A stretch of DNA of 64,000 bases from Sinonovacula constricta. Lineage: Eukaryota > Mollusca > Bivalvia > Cardiida > Solecurtidae. Location of the stretch: NCBI GenBank assembly GCA_007844125.1, contig CM017570.1, positions 50,038,872 to 50,102,871 of the forward strand. Reading direction: 5' to 3'. The notes under the pieces were generated by a model. That model was not told the origin of the DNA, searched no databases, and saw only the letters and a program-made list of their open reading frames with translations. This document shows positions 41,208 to 46,749 of the stretch, in pieces (within the stretch, counting starts at the first letter, position 1; every line of letters starts with the position of its first letter). The position numbers and the translations under genes are program-made.

Positions 41208-44200
41208 AGCATGATGGTCTATTTAAATTATAAATGGTTTGTTTTAGCATTTGTTTGAGCTTATTTTTTACTTTTGATTGTAATCATTATTCAGATTTTA
41301 TTTCTTGAAAGCAGCTTGAAAACGAAAAGTGATTTAAAGGCAATCTCCTTCGCAGTGATTTCTTTGAAAAATATTATACTTAGGGAAAAACGTTCGCATT
41401 TTAATGCAAGAGTGTTATATTAAAAAAGGAATTCTTATACAACAACTTACTACTAACACATTTCTTATAGTTACATTTACAAAATTAGAAGAAGTGGTTT
41501 GTTCTGACAGCGTATCGATGATTAAAGGCCATATTGATAGAATGTCAACATTCTTAAATCCATTGTCACATAAACCGCATGGTTACCTTCATTATCATGA
41601 GAAAATTCACCATTGGCTGATGTGCAGGAACATATACAAACACATAATGTACACATACTTCGTATTCTCGTACAGAAGATATATTACTTCGTGCAAGTTC
41701 ATCGTTCCCGCCATCACTATATAATTAATTATAACTTAAACGATTGCAAAACATCGACTTTTAGCCGGTGCTTATCAGTTTACTTGTTAAAATAAGTCTT
41801 TATTTAGACATTACTTAAAAACGATAGCCCATTTAATAACGTAAACATCAATGACAGATCTGTGATTAATTGGTGAACTCAAAACCAAAATTTAAATTAC
41901 ATAGTGAATAATTTGCACAACGGATTGCAATCTGTACAGGAAATCTTACCGATACAGACATTACCTTCCAGGGCGATTCAAATCACTATCAAATGATTAA
42001 AAGATTAACTTCAAAGCTCTGGAGTACTCCAACCAAACAGCCAACGAGTGCTCTCGAAATTAGTTGCAATTGATGAACCGTTATACATTATTCCTTTAGT
42101 TTTGCTTAAATGAAGGTTCAAATAACCAACGGACTGTTGTCCAATATTGATCACGACAATGAACGTTTTAAAAATATAACTTAAATATTCACACCAGCAT
42201 CAATATTTTATAGTTATACATATTGTCGACAACGTCTATTTTTAACAATTTACTTACTAGCTCAATCAGTGTTTATTATTTCGCATGTCATATTTATTAA
42301 AAGGTTTTTAAAAACAACAACATTATAGAACATTTTAAGGCTCCTTCTTCAAGTTAAAAAATATTTATTTCCCGTGACATGTTTATACTGTGTTATATAC
42401 CGATAAAATGAGCATAATCTTTATAAAAGACGTTCTTTTATAATGCTCTTGATGGGTTTTTTCTTAATGTGGTGTTTTCTCTTCCTTCAACAAGTAAACT
42501 TGATTATATCACGAACCTGAGGAAGTATACGAACAAGAAAAATCAACATAGACTCAAATCAAAATCTGTATGCCCCATATATATGGTAGCTTACTTCTGA
42601 AATCGACTCTTCCGAGCTCTTGGTAAATAGAAAAAAATATAACAGAAAATGAGAACCACTAGATAAAGGTACAATCACTCAATGTATGAATTATAAATTA
42701 CGCCGAAGTGATAAAAAAACTGAAAGGAGGCATTACACATAGAGACAGCCCACTTTATATCGACAATAAGCACCTTCACCAGGAGTAAATAACTGAGGTT
42801 GTAACTTAGTATGTAACGTTACAGTTGCTTGAACATAGCTCTTAGATATTTACCTTCGGCTTTACACATTAAATGCCATTACAATTAACACAACAAAAAC
42901 AATCAAATAAGCTTATAATTATCCTCCATCAGAATTCCTCATAGACATTAAGTATCCAAATCAGTCAAATTGAAACGGAAGACATAGAGTCGCATAAGGT
43001 TAAATTGTGTATGTAAATCAAAGTGTAATGGAAAGCTTGTAAGCATCATCTTTATCGCATATTTTATCGTTACTATTTCAAGTGTGTCATCGTTCGGACT
43101 AATAATTGTAGATGGACAGGGCGATGTTTATGACGTCCTCAAAACAGCAAACATTCAAATATTTCTTTCTTGATGTGTAGCTAACATAATATTAAATGCA
43201 ATAAAGTAAGTATACAGGACGAAAAGATCCAACCCACTTCGCGTTTTTATTAACGTTTTATGGTTTTACTTAGCTCGAGAACGAAATGTCGCAATTGTGT
43301 ATATGTACATACATGCAGCTCCCGGTAAATTCAACTTAAAACGTATTTTGTGCGAAGTTGGTTATAGCATTCACCTTGTTGAATGTGATTTCGACATTAT
43401 AAAGCAACCTCGATCTAAGCAAATAACTACTTTTGTTGAAAACACATTCCCAACTTTTCACTATTCTTAACCCCCAAAATATGATGCTATTGAATAACAG
43501 AGAATAGTTATAAAAAGAAAAAGATATATAATATGTGCCGCAATAACGAAAATAGATACAAACAAGAGGGCCATGATGGCTCTTAATCACTCCCATGAGG
43601 ACACATGCTATTAGTAGGGTCATATCTGTCGTCAAGTAATTAAAGAGTTATTTTATTACTTTAGAAATCTTTGGTGAAGATTGGAATGTTAGTGTGGCCA
43701 CTTAGCTAATAGCATTTTCTTGAATTTTACCTAGTGGCCTACTGAATCCACATCACCCACTTCAAAACATATTTAAGATTTCATTCTAGCAAACATTCTG
43801 TTCAAGTTTGGTGAAGATCGTGCCTTCAAAGTGGCCTCTAAGCAATTTCGCAAGGTATTTCTAAATTTTGACATAGTGACCTAGTTTTTGACCCCACGTG
43901 ACTTTGTTACAAACTCACCCAAGATTTTTTGCAGGCAAACATTCTGGTTATGTTAAGTGAATATTGGGCCATAAGGGTGATCTCTAGTGTATTCACAAGA
44001 CTTTTCTAATATTTCACCTAGTGACCTAGTTTTTGACATTTCATGACCCAGTTACGAACTCATCTAAGATTTCATGCAAACAAACATTCCAACAAAGTTT
44101 AATGAAGATTGGGCTGTAAATTGGCCTCTAGTGTGTTCATGCTTTTTTCTAAGTCTGATCTAGTAACCTACGTTTTGAACCCACGTGACCCAGTTACAAA

Positions 44201-44796
44201 CTAATTCAAGATTTCATGCAAACAAACATTATGGCCAAGTTTGGTGAATACTGGGCTATTAATGTCGTCTTTAGTGAGTTCACAAGTGTTTCATAAACTT
44301 GAATTAGTCTACTAGTTTATAGCACCGGGTGACCCAATAATGAACTCATCCAAGAGTTCATGCAAACAAATATTCTGACCGTGATTGATGAAGATTGGAA
44401 AAAAAACTGTGGCCTCTAGTTTGTTCACAAGCTAAATTGTCGACGCCGTACGACGGACGACGGACGACGGACGCCCGACGACGGACGGAGTTGTATCAGA
44501 AAGGTGCTCAAGGTGAGCTAAAAACTTAGAAGGGTAAGAATGGTAAGAATGGTTTAAATGGACAGTCTTTGAAATTATGACGTTCACAATATTAGGATTG
44601 TTTTTTCGGTGTCGGAATACTATATACTAACAAGGATCACGTTTTATTTCTGAAGGATAAGGTGAGGAAAACAAGAATGTTGACATATACAACAAGAAAA
44701 AGTCACACACAAAAAACGATAAATACCTGAGTAATCTCCATTTGTTCCACCGACGACAATTGTAACAATGACCATTGTCCACACTAAACGACACAT
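4576..44796 (-). CDS. Secreted VWD/EGF-repeat protein, mucin-4-like; split gene, 17 exons found, 3' end missing
   Basis: Joined minus-strand exons, 5' to 3': 44727-44796, 40288-40378, 26288-26369, 24976-25209, 23183-23354, 21972-22165, 21604-21709, 20774-20941, 20293-20469, 19432-19626, 18598-18735, 16310-16438, 15596-15699, 15026-15120, 8191-8372, 6127-6264, 4576-4731. Every junction has AG before and GT after, and the codon phase carries through all 16 joins, giving about 810 codons without a stop. Domains by residue: signal peptide 1-20; VWD about 26-215 (WGDPH at its start); post-VWD block 217-316; cadherin/Ig-like 317-430; Cys-rich EGF/laminin-like 432-496; calcium-binding EGFs 497-585; SEA-like 586-712; two EGFs 713-810. 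Such proteins act outside the cell in adhesion, matrix or mucus. Exons between the first two, and after the last, may be missing. Gene identity is by domain content only. Alternatives are a VWDE-type or a NIDO-AMOP-VWD-type protein. Confidence 0.8.
4732..6126. other. Intron, nothing recognised
   Basis: AT-rich intron between the last two EGF exons. Short open frames on both strands lack domains or splice context. Confidence 0.6.
6127..6264 (-). CDS. Exon: EGF module
   Basis: 46 codons, phase 1 to 1, acceptor ttttttccag, donor gtatga. Encodes DGLCSLTKRTDCDPVSTNC, then KDSNGTYECECKHGYERP and NLCY. Six cysteines in EGF order with N-G-T-Y-x-C-x-C-x-x-G-Y, the C-terminal half of EGF domains. Confidence 0.87.
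6265..7900. other. Intron, nothing firmly recognised
   Basis: AT-rich intron sequence. A 63-residue minus frame (7239-7430) and a tRNA-A-box-like tatagctcagtg at 7626-7637 were examined and not accepted. Confidence 0.5.
7901..8107 (+). repeat. Dispersed repeat family A, longest copy
   Basis: About 207 bp running from the tcctatcaaaattttcacag region through gagacgagacataacacac and the cagttaccgccttggaacgg block to tttgtggagcgctccaacctcg. The reverse complement recurs at 21046-21240 over almost the whole length, and the second half recurs at 4263-4392. Sits just downstream of the 8191-8372 exon, in the intron. Confidence 0.85.
8191..8372 (-). CDS. Exon: SEA-like segment with RQRR cleavage motif
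   Basis: Acceptor ttttttttaatag, donor gtaaac; phase 2 in, phase 1 out. Encodes NRQRRSPQIQQLSVVYILHL, then NNTMEKSTLRASVSNHF and NSTTPNMTNIILQ. R-Q-R-R-S fits a furin-type proprotein convertase site, and L-S-V-V-Y is reminiscent of the G-S-V-V-V self-cleavage region of SEA domains. Several N-glycosylation sequons. The ~6.65-kb intron before it holds the retrotransposon at 9130-13075. Confidence 0.68.
8512..8612 (+). repeat. Dispersed repeat family A, degenerate fragment
   Basis: Retains cgtcagtcggca, ttgggttgcttaaacc and ccctaacctt in the same order as the better copies, with many changes. Confidence 0.5.
8695..8815 (+). repeat. Dispersed repeat family A, degenerate fragment
   Basis: Retains tgacacaaaaaactgagacg and agttatctcctccttggaac in the order of the family, but diverged. 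Lies directly beside the (AT)n tract. Confidence 0.55.
8845..8926. repeat. (AT)n microsatellite
   Basis: About 41 uninterrupted AT dinucleotides. Self-complementary, so prone to cruciform formation and length change. Confidence 0.98.
9223..9606 (-). pseudogene. LINE ORF2 C-terminal domain
   Basis: Open for 127 codons. Contains LAKFRCSNRNFLLETG, HLGLTREQRICQYC and DEIHDFFIRNKF, then WYDGRF. This matches my recollection of the conserved C-terminal module (L-A-x-x-R, C-x-x-C, E-x-E-x-H) found after the RT in mollusc and other L2/CR1-like elements. Confidence 0.75.
9930..11291 (-). pseudogene. LINE reverse transcriptase, broken
   Basis: The upstream part (11037-11291) has the linker ADEIITSINKLKRGN that precedes RT palm motifs. 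The longest intact part (10210-10797) carries FYVLNVDFQKAFDVLVHH, VGTRQGDVSSTIIFYFYIN and FADDVA (10402-10419), the catalytic F-x-D-D box of reverse transcriptase. A 15-bp direct repeat (ataatttgatgccc) near 10938-10968 adds to the damage, and the frame is broken at several points. Confidence 0.85.
11263..11945 (-). pseudogene. LINE endonuclease region, broken
   Basis: The minus strand starts NINILTWNVCGLRKF near 11940-11895, the usual first strand of the retroelement APE-type endonuclease. It continues in shifting frames with ESWSDFNGEFDNL, AFGQSLIDLCCTYGINILNG and NFTCLSHNGASVVD. Several frameshifts and stops, and less than a full-length domain, so inactive. Confidence 0.7.
11966..13029 (-). 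pseudogene. LINE ORF1 remnant: 2A-like peptide plus RRM-like protein
   Basis: Open from a GTG at 13029 (no upstream ATG found). A hydrophobic stretch, VSLILRLVLFWSLLLTLGG, leads into DVELNPGP (12796-12819), the full D-x-E-x-N-P-G-P 2A signature at which ribosomes skip the Gly-Pro bond. A stop at 12703-12705 then interrupts. The same frame resumes and includes RRKIDKLSSKVDSIEGQSRR (coiled-coil end) and NNLKFYGI, and LDRAQRV, typical of L1-type ORF1 RNA-binding domains. A further stop and frameshift near 12379 separate the C-terminal part (HRRELCKHLVEARNRG, IRFDKLIIDN). It would bind the element RNA if intact. Confidence 0.8.
13076..15025. other. Intron, no gene recognised
   Basis: AT-rich intron upstream of the LINE. 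A plus-strand frame at 13147-13374 starts with a basic run (RDFRGRFKGRKRP) that could be the head of another mobile-element protein on the opposite strand, but nothing supports it further. A short (TTG)n tract lies near 14157-14174. Confidence 0.45.
15026..15120 (-). CDS. Exon: SEA-like segment, middle
   Basis: Acceptor tttttcattcag, donor gtaagt; phase 0 in, phase 2 out. Encodes LQSCLGNISGLLSIEIVS, then ITVRTINTTGNAN. The alternating hydrophobic run I-E-I-V-S-I-T-V-R is β-strand-like. Its phase-2 end matches the unusual phase-2 start of the next exon 6.6 kb away, which supports both. Sequons NIS and NTT. Confidence 0.68.
15596..15699 (-). CDS. Exon: start of SEA-like segment
   Basis: Acceptor tttcgacag, donor gtgagt; phase 1 in, phase 0 out. 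Encodes EGVSYVLSATWQIGQHVDG, then TIPPDSQKNRDELHAY. Together with the next two exons it forms about 125 residues without EGF cysteines between two pairs of EGF modules, a position often occupied by an SEA domain in mucin-type proteins. The SEA name is tentative. Confidence 0.65.
15700..16309. other. Intron, nothing recognised
   Basis: AT-rich, no repeat or coding signal beyond the flanking splice sites. Confidence 0.6.
16310..16438 (-). CDS. Exon: calcium-binding EGF module
   Basis: 43 codons, phase 1 to 1, acceptor gtttcag, donor gtataa. Encodes DKDECKEGATCGINEVCRN, IKGNYTCDCIGGYGRT and GTACAKI. The D-K-D-E-C start and C-R-N-x-x-G-N-Y-x-C-x-C match a calcium-binding EGF domain. It is too short to stand out as an isolated frame on the minus strand but is unambiguous once spliced. 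Confidence 0.88.
16439..18597. other. Intron, nothing recognised
   Basis: 2.2 kb of AT-rich sequence between two EGF exons. Contains a 19-bp direct duplication (aactatgacctatcacttg, near 17849-17888). No exon with acceptable splice sites and phase was found. Confidence 0.55.
18598..18735 (-). CDS. Exon: calcium-binding EGF module
   Basis: 46 codons, phase 1 to 1, acceptor tccgcag, donor gtaaat. Encodes DEDECDSKYNGDDKCDVNS, NCTNTDGSYTCKCHHGY and NGYQCE. The D-x-D-E-C start, the hydroxylation-type pattern C-x-N-T-x-G-S-Y-x-C-x-C and six cysteines identify a calcium-binding EGF domain, usually one exon with symmetric phase 1, as here. Confidence 0.9.
18736..20292. other. Two introns flanking the 19432-19626 exon
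   Basis: Apart from the exon at 19432-19626, no coding or repeat signal is evident. AT-rich. Confidence 0.55.
19432..19626 (-). CDS. Exon: Cys-rich EGF/laminin-like module
   Basis: 65 codons, phase 1 to 1, acceptor gtcttcag, donor gtatgc. Encodes EKCSCGGDKYVTGDYCEIR, then DPCTVTTCFNQSLCNGD and GPCAPCPKGRYND. Cys spacing (CSC, C, C, C, C, C, CAPC, C) fits an EGF/laminin-EGF-type disulphide module. Followed by calcium-binding EGFs, as in many adhesion proteins. Confidence 0.83.
20293..20469 (-). CDS. Exon: extracellular segment ending in a Cys pair
   Basis: 59 codons, phase 1 to 1. The acceptor acttag at 20470-20475 is chosen over a nearer cag because only it keeps phase. Encodes SISGLFNWTVLPSLRG, then SSIKITFTVHDKFNGT and VKVNFCGCNKTSQCD. 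The β-strand-like pattern (K-I-T-F-T-V-x-D) fits a cadherin-like fold completing the previous exon, then a Cys-rich linker leading into EGF modules. Donor gtaagg. Confidence 0.78.
20703..20745. repeat. (ATT)n microsatellite
   Basis: About 11 ATT units with one CAT interruption, in the intron between exons 20293-20469 and 20774-20941. Confidence 0.9.
20774..20941 (-). CDS. Exon: cadherin-like or Ig-like extracellular segment
   Basis: 56 codons, phase 1 to 1, acceptor tttctacag, donor gtaaga. Encodes NTPPYFTDEIPLLDVYLAD, then NHSVILNLSNYVRDTNIGD and ILTFLVETS. The N-x-P-P-x-F start resembles the first strand of cadherin-type repeats, and similar segments follow VWD in mucin-4-like invertebrate proteins. 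The domain name is an inference; the coding status is well supported by frame and splice sites. Confidence 0.78.
21046..21240 (-). repeat. Dispersed repeat family A, inverted copy
   Basis: Reverse complement of the 7901-8107 copy: ccaagtttaagcaccc, gccgactgaccgttccaagg, gttatgtctcgtctctg, gacaggac. Located in the intron between exons 20774-20941 and 21604-21709. Confidence 0.85.
21604..21709 (-). CDS. Exon: post-VWD block, C-x-x-x-x-x-x-C-L segment
   Basis: Acceptor aaccacacag, phase 0 in. Encodes VRDECLLAIARSDNIAAGEAV, where the C-L-x-x-I-A-x-x-x-x-I-x-x-G pattern continues the Cys of the previous exon as in mucin-4-like proteins. Two donors are possible. A nearer gtatga would put a stop in the next exon. 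The farther gttagt (21598-21603) gives phase 1 and keeps the frame open, so it is used. Followed on the plus side by an (ATC/AAC)-rich intron. Confidence 0.75.
21720..21850. repeat. (ATC/AAC)-rich tract with two tandem ~60-bp units
   Basis: A trinucleotide-rich block in which catcatcaacaacatcaat and agcaagaatattaaca occur twice, starting 10 bp from the acceptor of exon 21604-21709. On the minus strand it reads GAT/GTT-rich and lies where the pyrimidine tract and branch point of that intron should be. Confidence 0.8.
21972..22165 (-). CDS. Exon: post-VWD block, ENESLF segment
   Basis: Acceptor ccttttgcag; phase 1 in, phase 0 out if the donor is gtacaa (21966-21971). Encodes LRISENESLFNYSLSSG, then TFSRPTFYEDYL, and ends DEFNSTCNESN. 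The W/L-R-x-S-E-N-E-S-L-F-x-Y pattern is the region immediately after VWD in mucin-4-like proteins as I remember them. Rich in N-glycosylation sequons (NES, NYS, NLT, NDS, NST, NES). The donor is not strong; it was chosen because the frame and the family motif continue into the next exon. Confidence 0.78.
22166..23182. other. Intron, nothing recognised
   Basis: AT-rich, 1.0 kb, no repeat or exon signal. Confidence 0.55.
23183..23354 (-). CDS. Exon: VWD domain, C-terminal segment
   Basis: Acceptor aattccag, donor gtaagt; phase 0 in, phase 1 out; 57 codons plus one base. Contains LTLEGGSDISITLEG, then GGSVNIKAKNGTLFNVS. The S-V-x-I/V-x-A-x-N-G-x-L run matches the late VWD strands of mucin-4-like proteins. 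Ends PLDMFKFGES, with a potential N-glycosylation site (NVS). Confidence 0.82.
23355..24975. other. Intron with a purine-rich trinucleotide tract
   Basis: AT-rich intron ending in an imperfect GAT/GAG/GGA-rich tract (24806-24960). A 33-nt block at 24151-24183 (minus) has plausible splice ends but does not fit the phase 0 to 0 junction between the flanking exons, so it is not included. Confidence 0.5.
24976..25209 (-). CDS. Exon: VWD domain, central segment
   Basis: A 78-codon exon, phase 0 to 0, acceptor ctacacag, donor gtaaga. Begins DNIGQFEAQLNRTSG and VVAVYKDG, consistent with the middle of a VWD domain, then a Cys-containing, Pro-rich loop (VCSSNDSS, LFPCGLSS). The end, GKVSFTLKGFGSYMKT, is not typical of the family as I know it. 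Possible N-glycosylation sites are NRT and NDS. The nearby (GAT/GAG)-rich tract just downstream at 24806-24960 is intronic. Confidence 0.8.
25210..26287. other. Intron with a possible zinc-finger fragment
   Basis: The plus strand at 25964-26131 encodes VYKCNNCEYQTEALRQYL, then CHCKFHRNQPNIAFSC. C-x2-C-x12-H-x3-H fits one C2H2 zinc finger. It has no initiator or partner exons here and lies antisense within an intron, so it is most likely a mobile-element fragment. Confidence 0.4.
26288..26369 (-). CDS. Exon: VWD domain, second segment
   Basis: Acceptor ttttacacag, donor gtacgt; phase 2 in, phase 0 out. Encodes a Gly across the junction, then NMNVQVRADYAI, PGNNDRT and IFVAVAIK. The N-x-x-x-Q-x-R-A and T-x-F-V-A-V-A-I-K patterns are typical of the strands that follow the GEYTFL strand in VWD domains of mucin-4-like proteins. 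The preceding intron is 13.9 kb, nearly all satellite. Confidence 0.82.
26640..39470. repeat. 30/31-bp satellite, main block, about 425 copies
   Basis: Tandem units with core gaaagatgcatt plus ctaatcccgcc. Sub-blocks: degenerate edge 26640-27300; poly-C-interrupted units 27440-27620; gcctgaag type 27620-28147; a 31-bp caccaaag / cattcatctaacccc type 28147-29690 (mixed); a very homogeneous 30-bp gcctgaag / cattcctctaatccc type 29680-30480; heterogeneous with poly-C runs 30480-32280; gcccaaag / cattgctctaatccc type 32280-36340; mosaic 36340-38600; gatacattcctctaat-rich type 38600-39460. Higher-order repeats are numerous (see findings). All of it lies in the intron between the first two VWD exons. 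Long open frames on both strands follow from the 30-bp period. Confidence 0.97.
28147..29690. repeat. 31-bp subfamily of the satellite, with 62-bp and 91-bp higher-order units
   Basis: Units read accaaagaaagatgcattc then atctaaccccgc, 31 bp, one base longer than the rest, so no frame stays open. Between about 29340 and 29600, copies alternate cattcctctaac and cattcatctaac, giving a 62-bp dimer. Around 29094-29280 a three-unit 91-bp block is repeated. Confidence 0.85.
39471..39802. other. Non-satellite island inside the 30-bp array
   Basis: About 330 bp of single-copy-looking sequence that interrupts the array; units resume in the same orientation at 39803. Contains a perfect 18-bp palindrome, acgcacaaatttgtgcgt (39483-39500), and a related gacgcacaaaatg at 39558. 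No open frame of note on its own; frames that cross it start or end in satellite. Possibly an insertion or a relic of the pre-array intron. Confidence 0.8.
39803..40252. repeat. 30-bp satellite, short distal block
   Basis: Fifteen units of gatacattcctctaat and gatgcattcccattat types, ending with four near-identical units carrying gcctgaaaaatgctgcattc (about 40108-40225). A two-type block at 39838-39930 recurs at about 40018-40110. It ends 36 bp before the VWD exon. Confidence 0.95.
40288..40378 (-). CDS. Exon: start of VWD domain (WGDPH motif)
   Basis: Open frame reading RSWGDPHITT, then IDNKTYDFNGHGEYTFLKT. GDPH and the F-N-G-x-G-E-Y/F pattern are the hallmark start of von Willebrand factor type D domains. 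In several mucins the GDPH site undergoes Asp-Pro autocleavage, so that is possible here. Acceptor tttttcaag, donor gtaagt; phase 1 in, phase 2 out. The exon lies 36 bp from the edge of the 30-bp satellite that fills the following intron. This is the most diagnostic exon of the gene. Confidence 0.88.
40610..41206. repeat. GAT/GTT trinucleotide-rich region
   Basis: Several (GAT)n runs, the longest at about 40971-41030 and 41150-41206 (about 19-20 units each), separated by imperfect GAT, GCT and GTT repeats. Intronic. Confidence 0.9.
41207..43560. other. Intron, no gene recognised
   Basis: AT-rich. A plus-strand frame of 106 codons at 41404-41724 has no recognisable domain. No AMOP or NIDO exon, which often precede VWD in this protein class, was found on the minus strand. 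Confidence 0.5.
43561..44525. repeat. Dispersed bivalve-type repeat with ~143-bp internal subunits
   Basis: Begins aacaagagggccatgatggc and ends aaggtgctcaaggtgagctaa. In between, about five subunits repeat at ~142-145-bp spacing (ctagtttttgac at 43881 and 44026, variants at 44168 and 44312), each with gatttcatgcaaacaaacat and gtgaagattgggc. A cgacggacgacggacg tract (44443-44490) precedes the end. I recognise this wording as a very common repeat in bivalve genomes; its class is uncertain. It lies in the first intron, 200 bp from exon 1. Confidence 0.8.
44727..44796 (-). CDS. Candidate exon 1: start codon and signal peptide
   Basis: ATG at 44796-44794 opens 23 codons with a textbook signal peptide: MCRLVW, hydrophobic core TMVIVTIVVG, then small residues GTNG near a likely cleavage site. 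The exon ends TCA G before the donor gtattt (44721-44726), phase 1. That matches the phase-1 entry of the VWD exon at 40378, giving an Ala codon across the junction. The phase match and the secretory signal fit the extracellular domains downstream. Further symmetric exons could lie between the two. No TATA box is evident upstream. Confidence 0.55.
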
Positions 44797-46749
44797 GATA
44801 AGATATAAACTGATGGTTGCTTAATTGTTCCACTTCTTGTTTCCAATCTATACTGTTGTTTACTGTCTGAGTTGTATCTGCGCTGCCAAATATCACACTT
44901 GGTGTTTCCTTGCCGTCACAATCACATGTTTTAAATCTCACTTTATGTAGTTAGGGTCTATAATAGAGTTGAACAATATGGAAGGCTATATGTCCGGCTG
45001 TATTGTCGCTGTTTTTGTGCTTTTTATGTCCGTAAAGGTAACTCTGAAAGAATGTTCATAAAACATTTTTTTTAATTATCAGAGGTTAATTAAGAAACGC
45101 GGAATGTGGTAGCTTCAAACAAACTACAAGGAAAACAAAATGAGAAAAATAATTTATTATGAAACCTAATCTTAACTACCAGTTTTTAATATTTTTAGAA
45201 CATAAGTCTAAACATTACAATATCGACAATGTATACATACTTGCAAGTTACAATTTAATAATCCTTTTGTACAGCATACTTTGTGCTGTTGTACATAGAT
45301 GGCAAGAAGGTGTCAATAACAAAAGCATAAACGATATGAGAAACAAAGAATACAGAAACGTTAAGTTATTCAATATTTTAATTAATAAATACTACTCTAA
45401 ACATGGGTGGTAAACACCAATTAAATGTACAAGAAATGTGCCGTACATGCAGTTTATGGTATTACAATATGAAAATAAATGATATAGAAAGAAAACAAAT
45501 ATAAAAAAAAAATCATTTCAATCCTGACAAAAGCCATTATTAGCGTTGCAAACATGTCGAACAATAAAACACAAGTAGACAGATTAAGAAAATGATTAAC
45601 ATTGTTTCTGCATGTTTTTGTAAAAATATATTTGCAAACAAATACAAGAATAAGCACGTACGGTTGGGTGATTGATAATTAGACTATGAATTGACGTAAG
45701 TGTCGATATGAAAAGCCATGTAATTTCTTGAACAAAAAAGATCAACAGCGGCGCTTCTACCACAGTGATTAGTGATAAAAACGAAGTTTTTAAATGCCAC
45801 CTACAACAATAACAAGAGAGAAACTAGTATAACATTAACGGAAATAACTCACTTTATTTTCCAATAAAATTGATGTATTTCCAGTTTTGTTTATAAAAGT
45901 TAATATTGAACCAGTCACTAAATGCTTCACCTATCCTGGACCGGTCCCTTACATCATGTGACAACAAGATATTATCAACACACTGATAGGCCAACAATCC
46001 AGATAACACAGTGTCCTGAACATTGTACGACGGCCGTCGGGATTTTCGGAAATTATAACGATCTGCACACTATCTGCATACTACAACGATGTCGTGATAA
46101 AGAGATCGACAGGTGAGAATACTGGGTCACTAACATGTCCATCAATGAGACGCCAATGTCGTTCCATGCGCAAGAAGAAGACTTGCTATTACCTATTCCT
46201 CTTCTAAAAGGTTTTTATTTTATTTGTTCTTTTATTAATTTTCGTCGAAACCTTATATATTTTTTCTGCTATCCACAATAATTGTGTTCCATGCCCCCAA
46301 AGAAAAAAACACACCAAAAAACCACACACAAAACACTGTTCTTGAAATATTAACACCTTATCTTAGGACCAGTACACTTATGAGGTGCCCCGGCCGACAA
46401 AGTTGACAATGTATGGGTAATTACTGGAAGAGAACAGTATAAAGAGACCACGAATGTGTAACATATAAACAGTTGGTTATACAATGATATTAAGGCTGAT
46501 GTATCGTATTAGAAGGCGTTGGCCAGAAGTTAAATGTTCTAATCTAATCTAGAGATAAAATTACCAGTGAAGCAATAGTCAAAGCATACTTTATTGTCTT
46601 TATCACGCTCACAACGGATAACTTACTAGATAAACCACATTGAATTTTTATTGTTGATAAGAAGGGGATTTTCACTAAATCATCAGCAGCTCCACATATG
46701 TTCTACTGGTCCACCTTCTGCAAATACTGGAAAAGGCAAAACGATTCTA
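44797..46749. other. 5' flank of the gene, nothing firmly recognised
   Basis: Expected to hold the 5' UTR and promoter of the minus-strand gene. No convincing TATA box, initiator or CpG-rich stretch could be pointed to. A plus frame (45922-46116) ends at a possible donor but has no recognisable domain. Confidence 0.45.

Noticed and set aside
41404..41724. 106-codon plus frame in the first intron
   Set aside because: No recognisable domain, no splice context, AT-rich composition like the surrounding intron.
44627..44941. 104-codon minus frame starting MRFKTCDC
   Set aside because: Overlaps the signal-peptide exon in another frame; it has no domain, and the signal-peptide reading fits the downstream phase.
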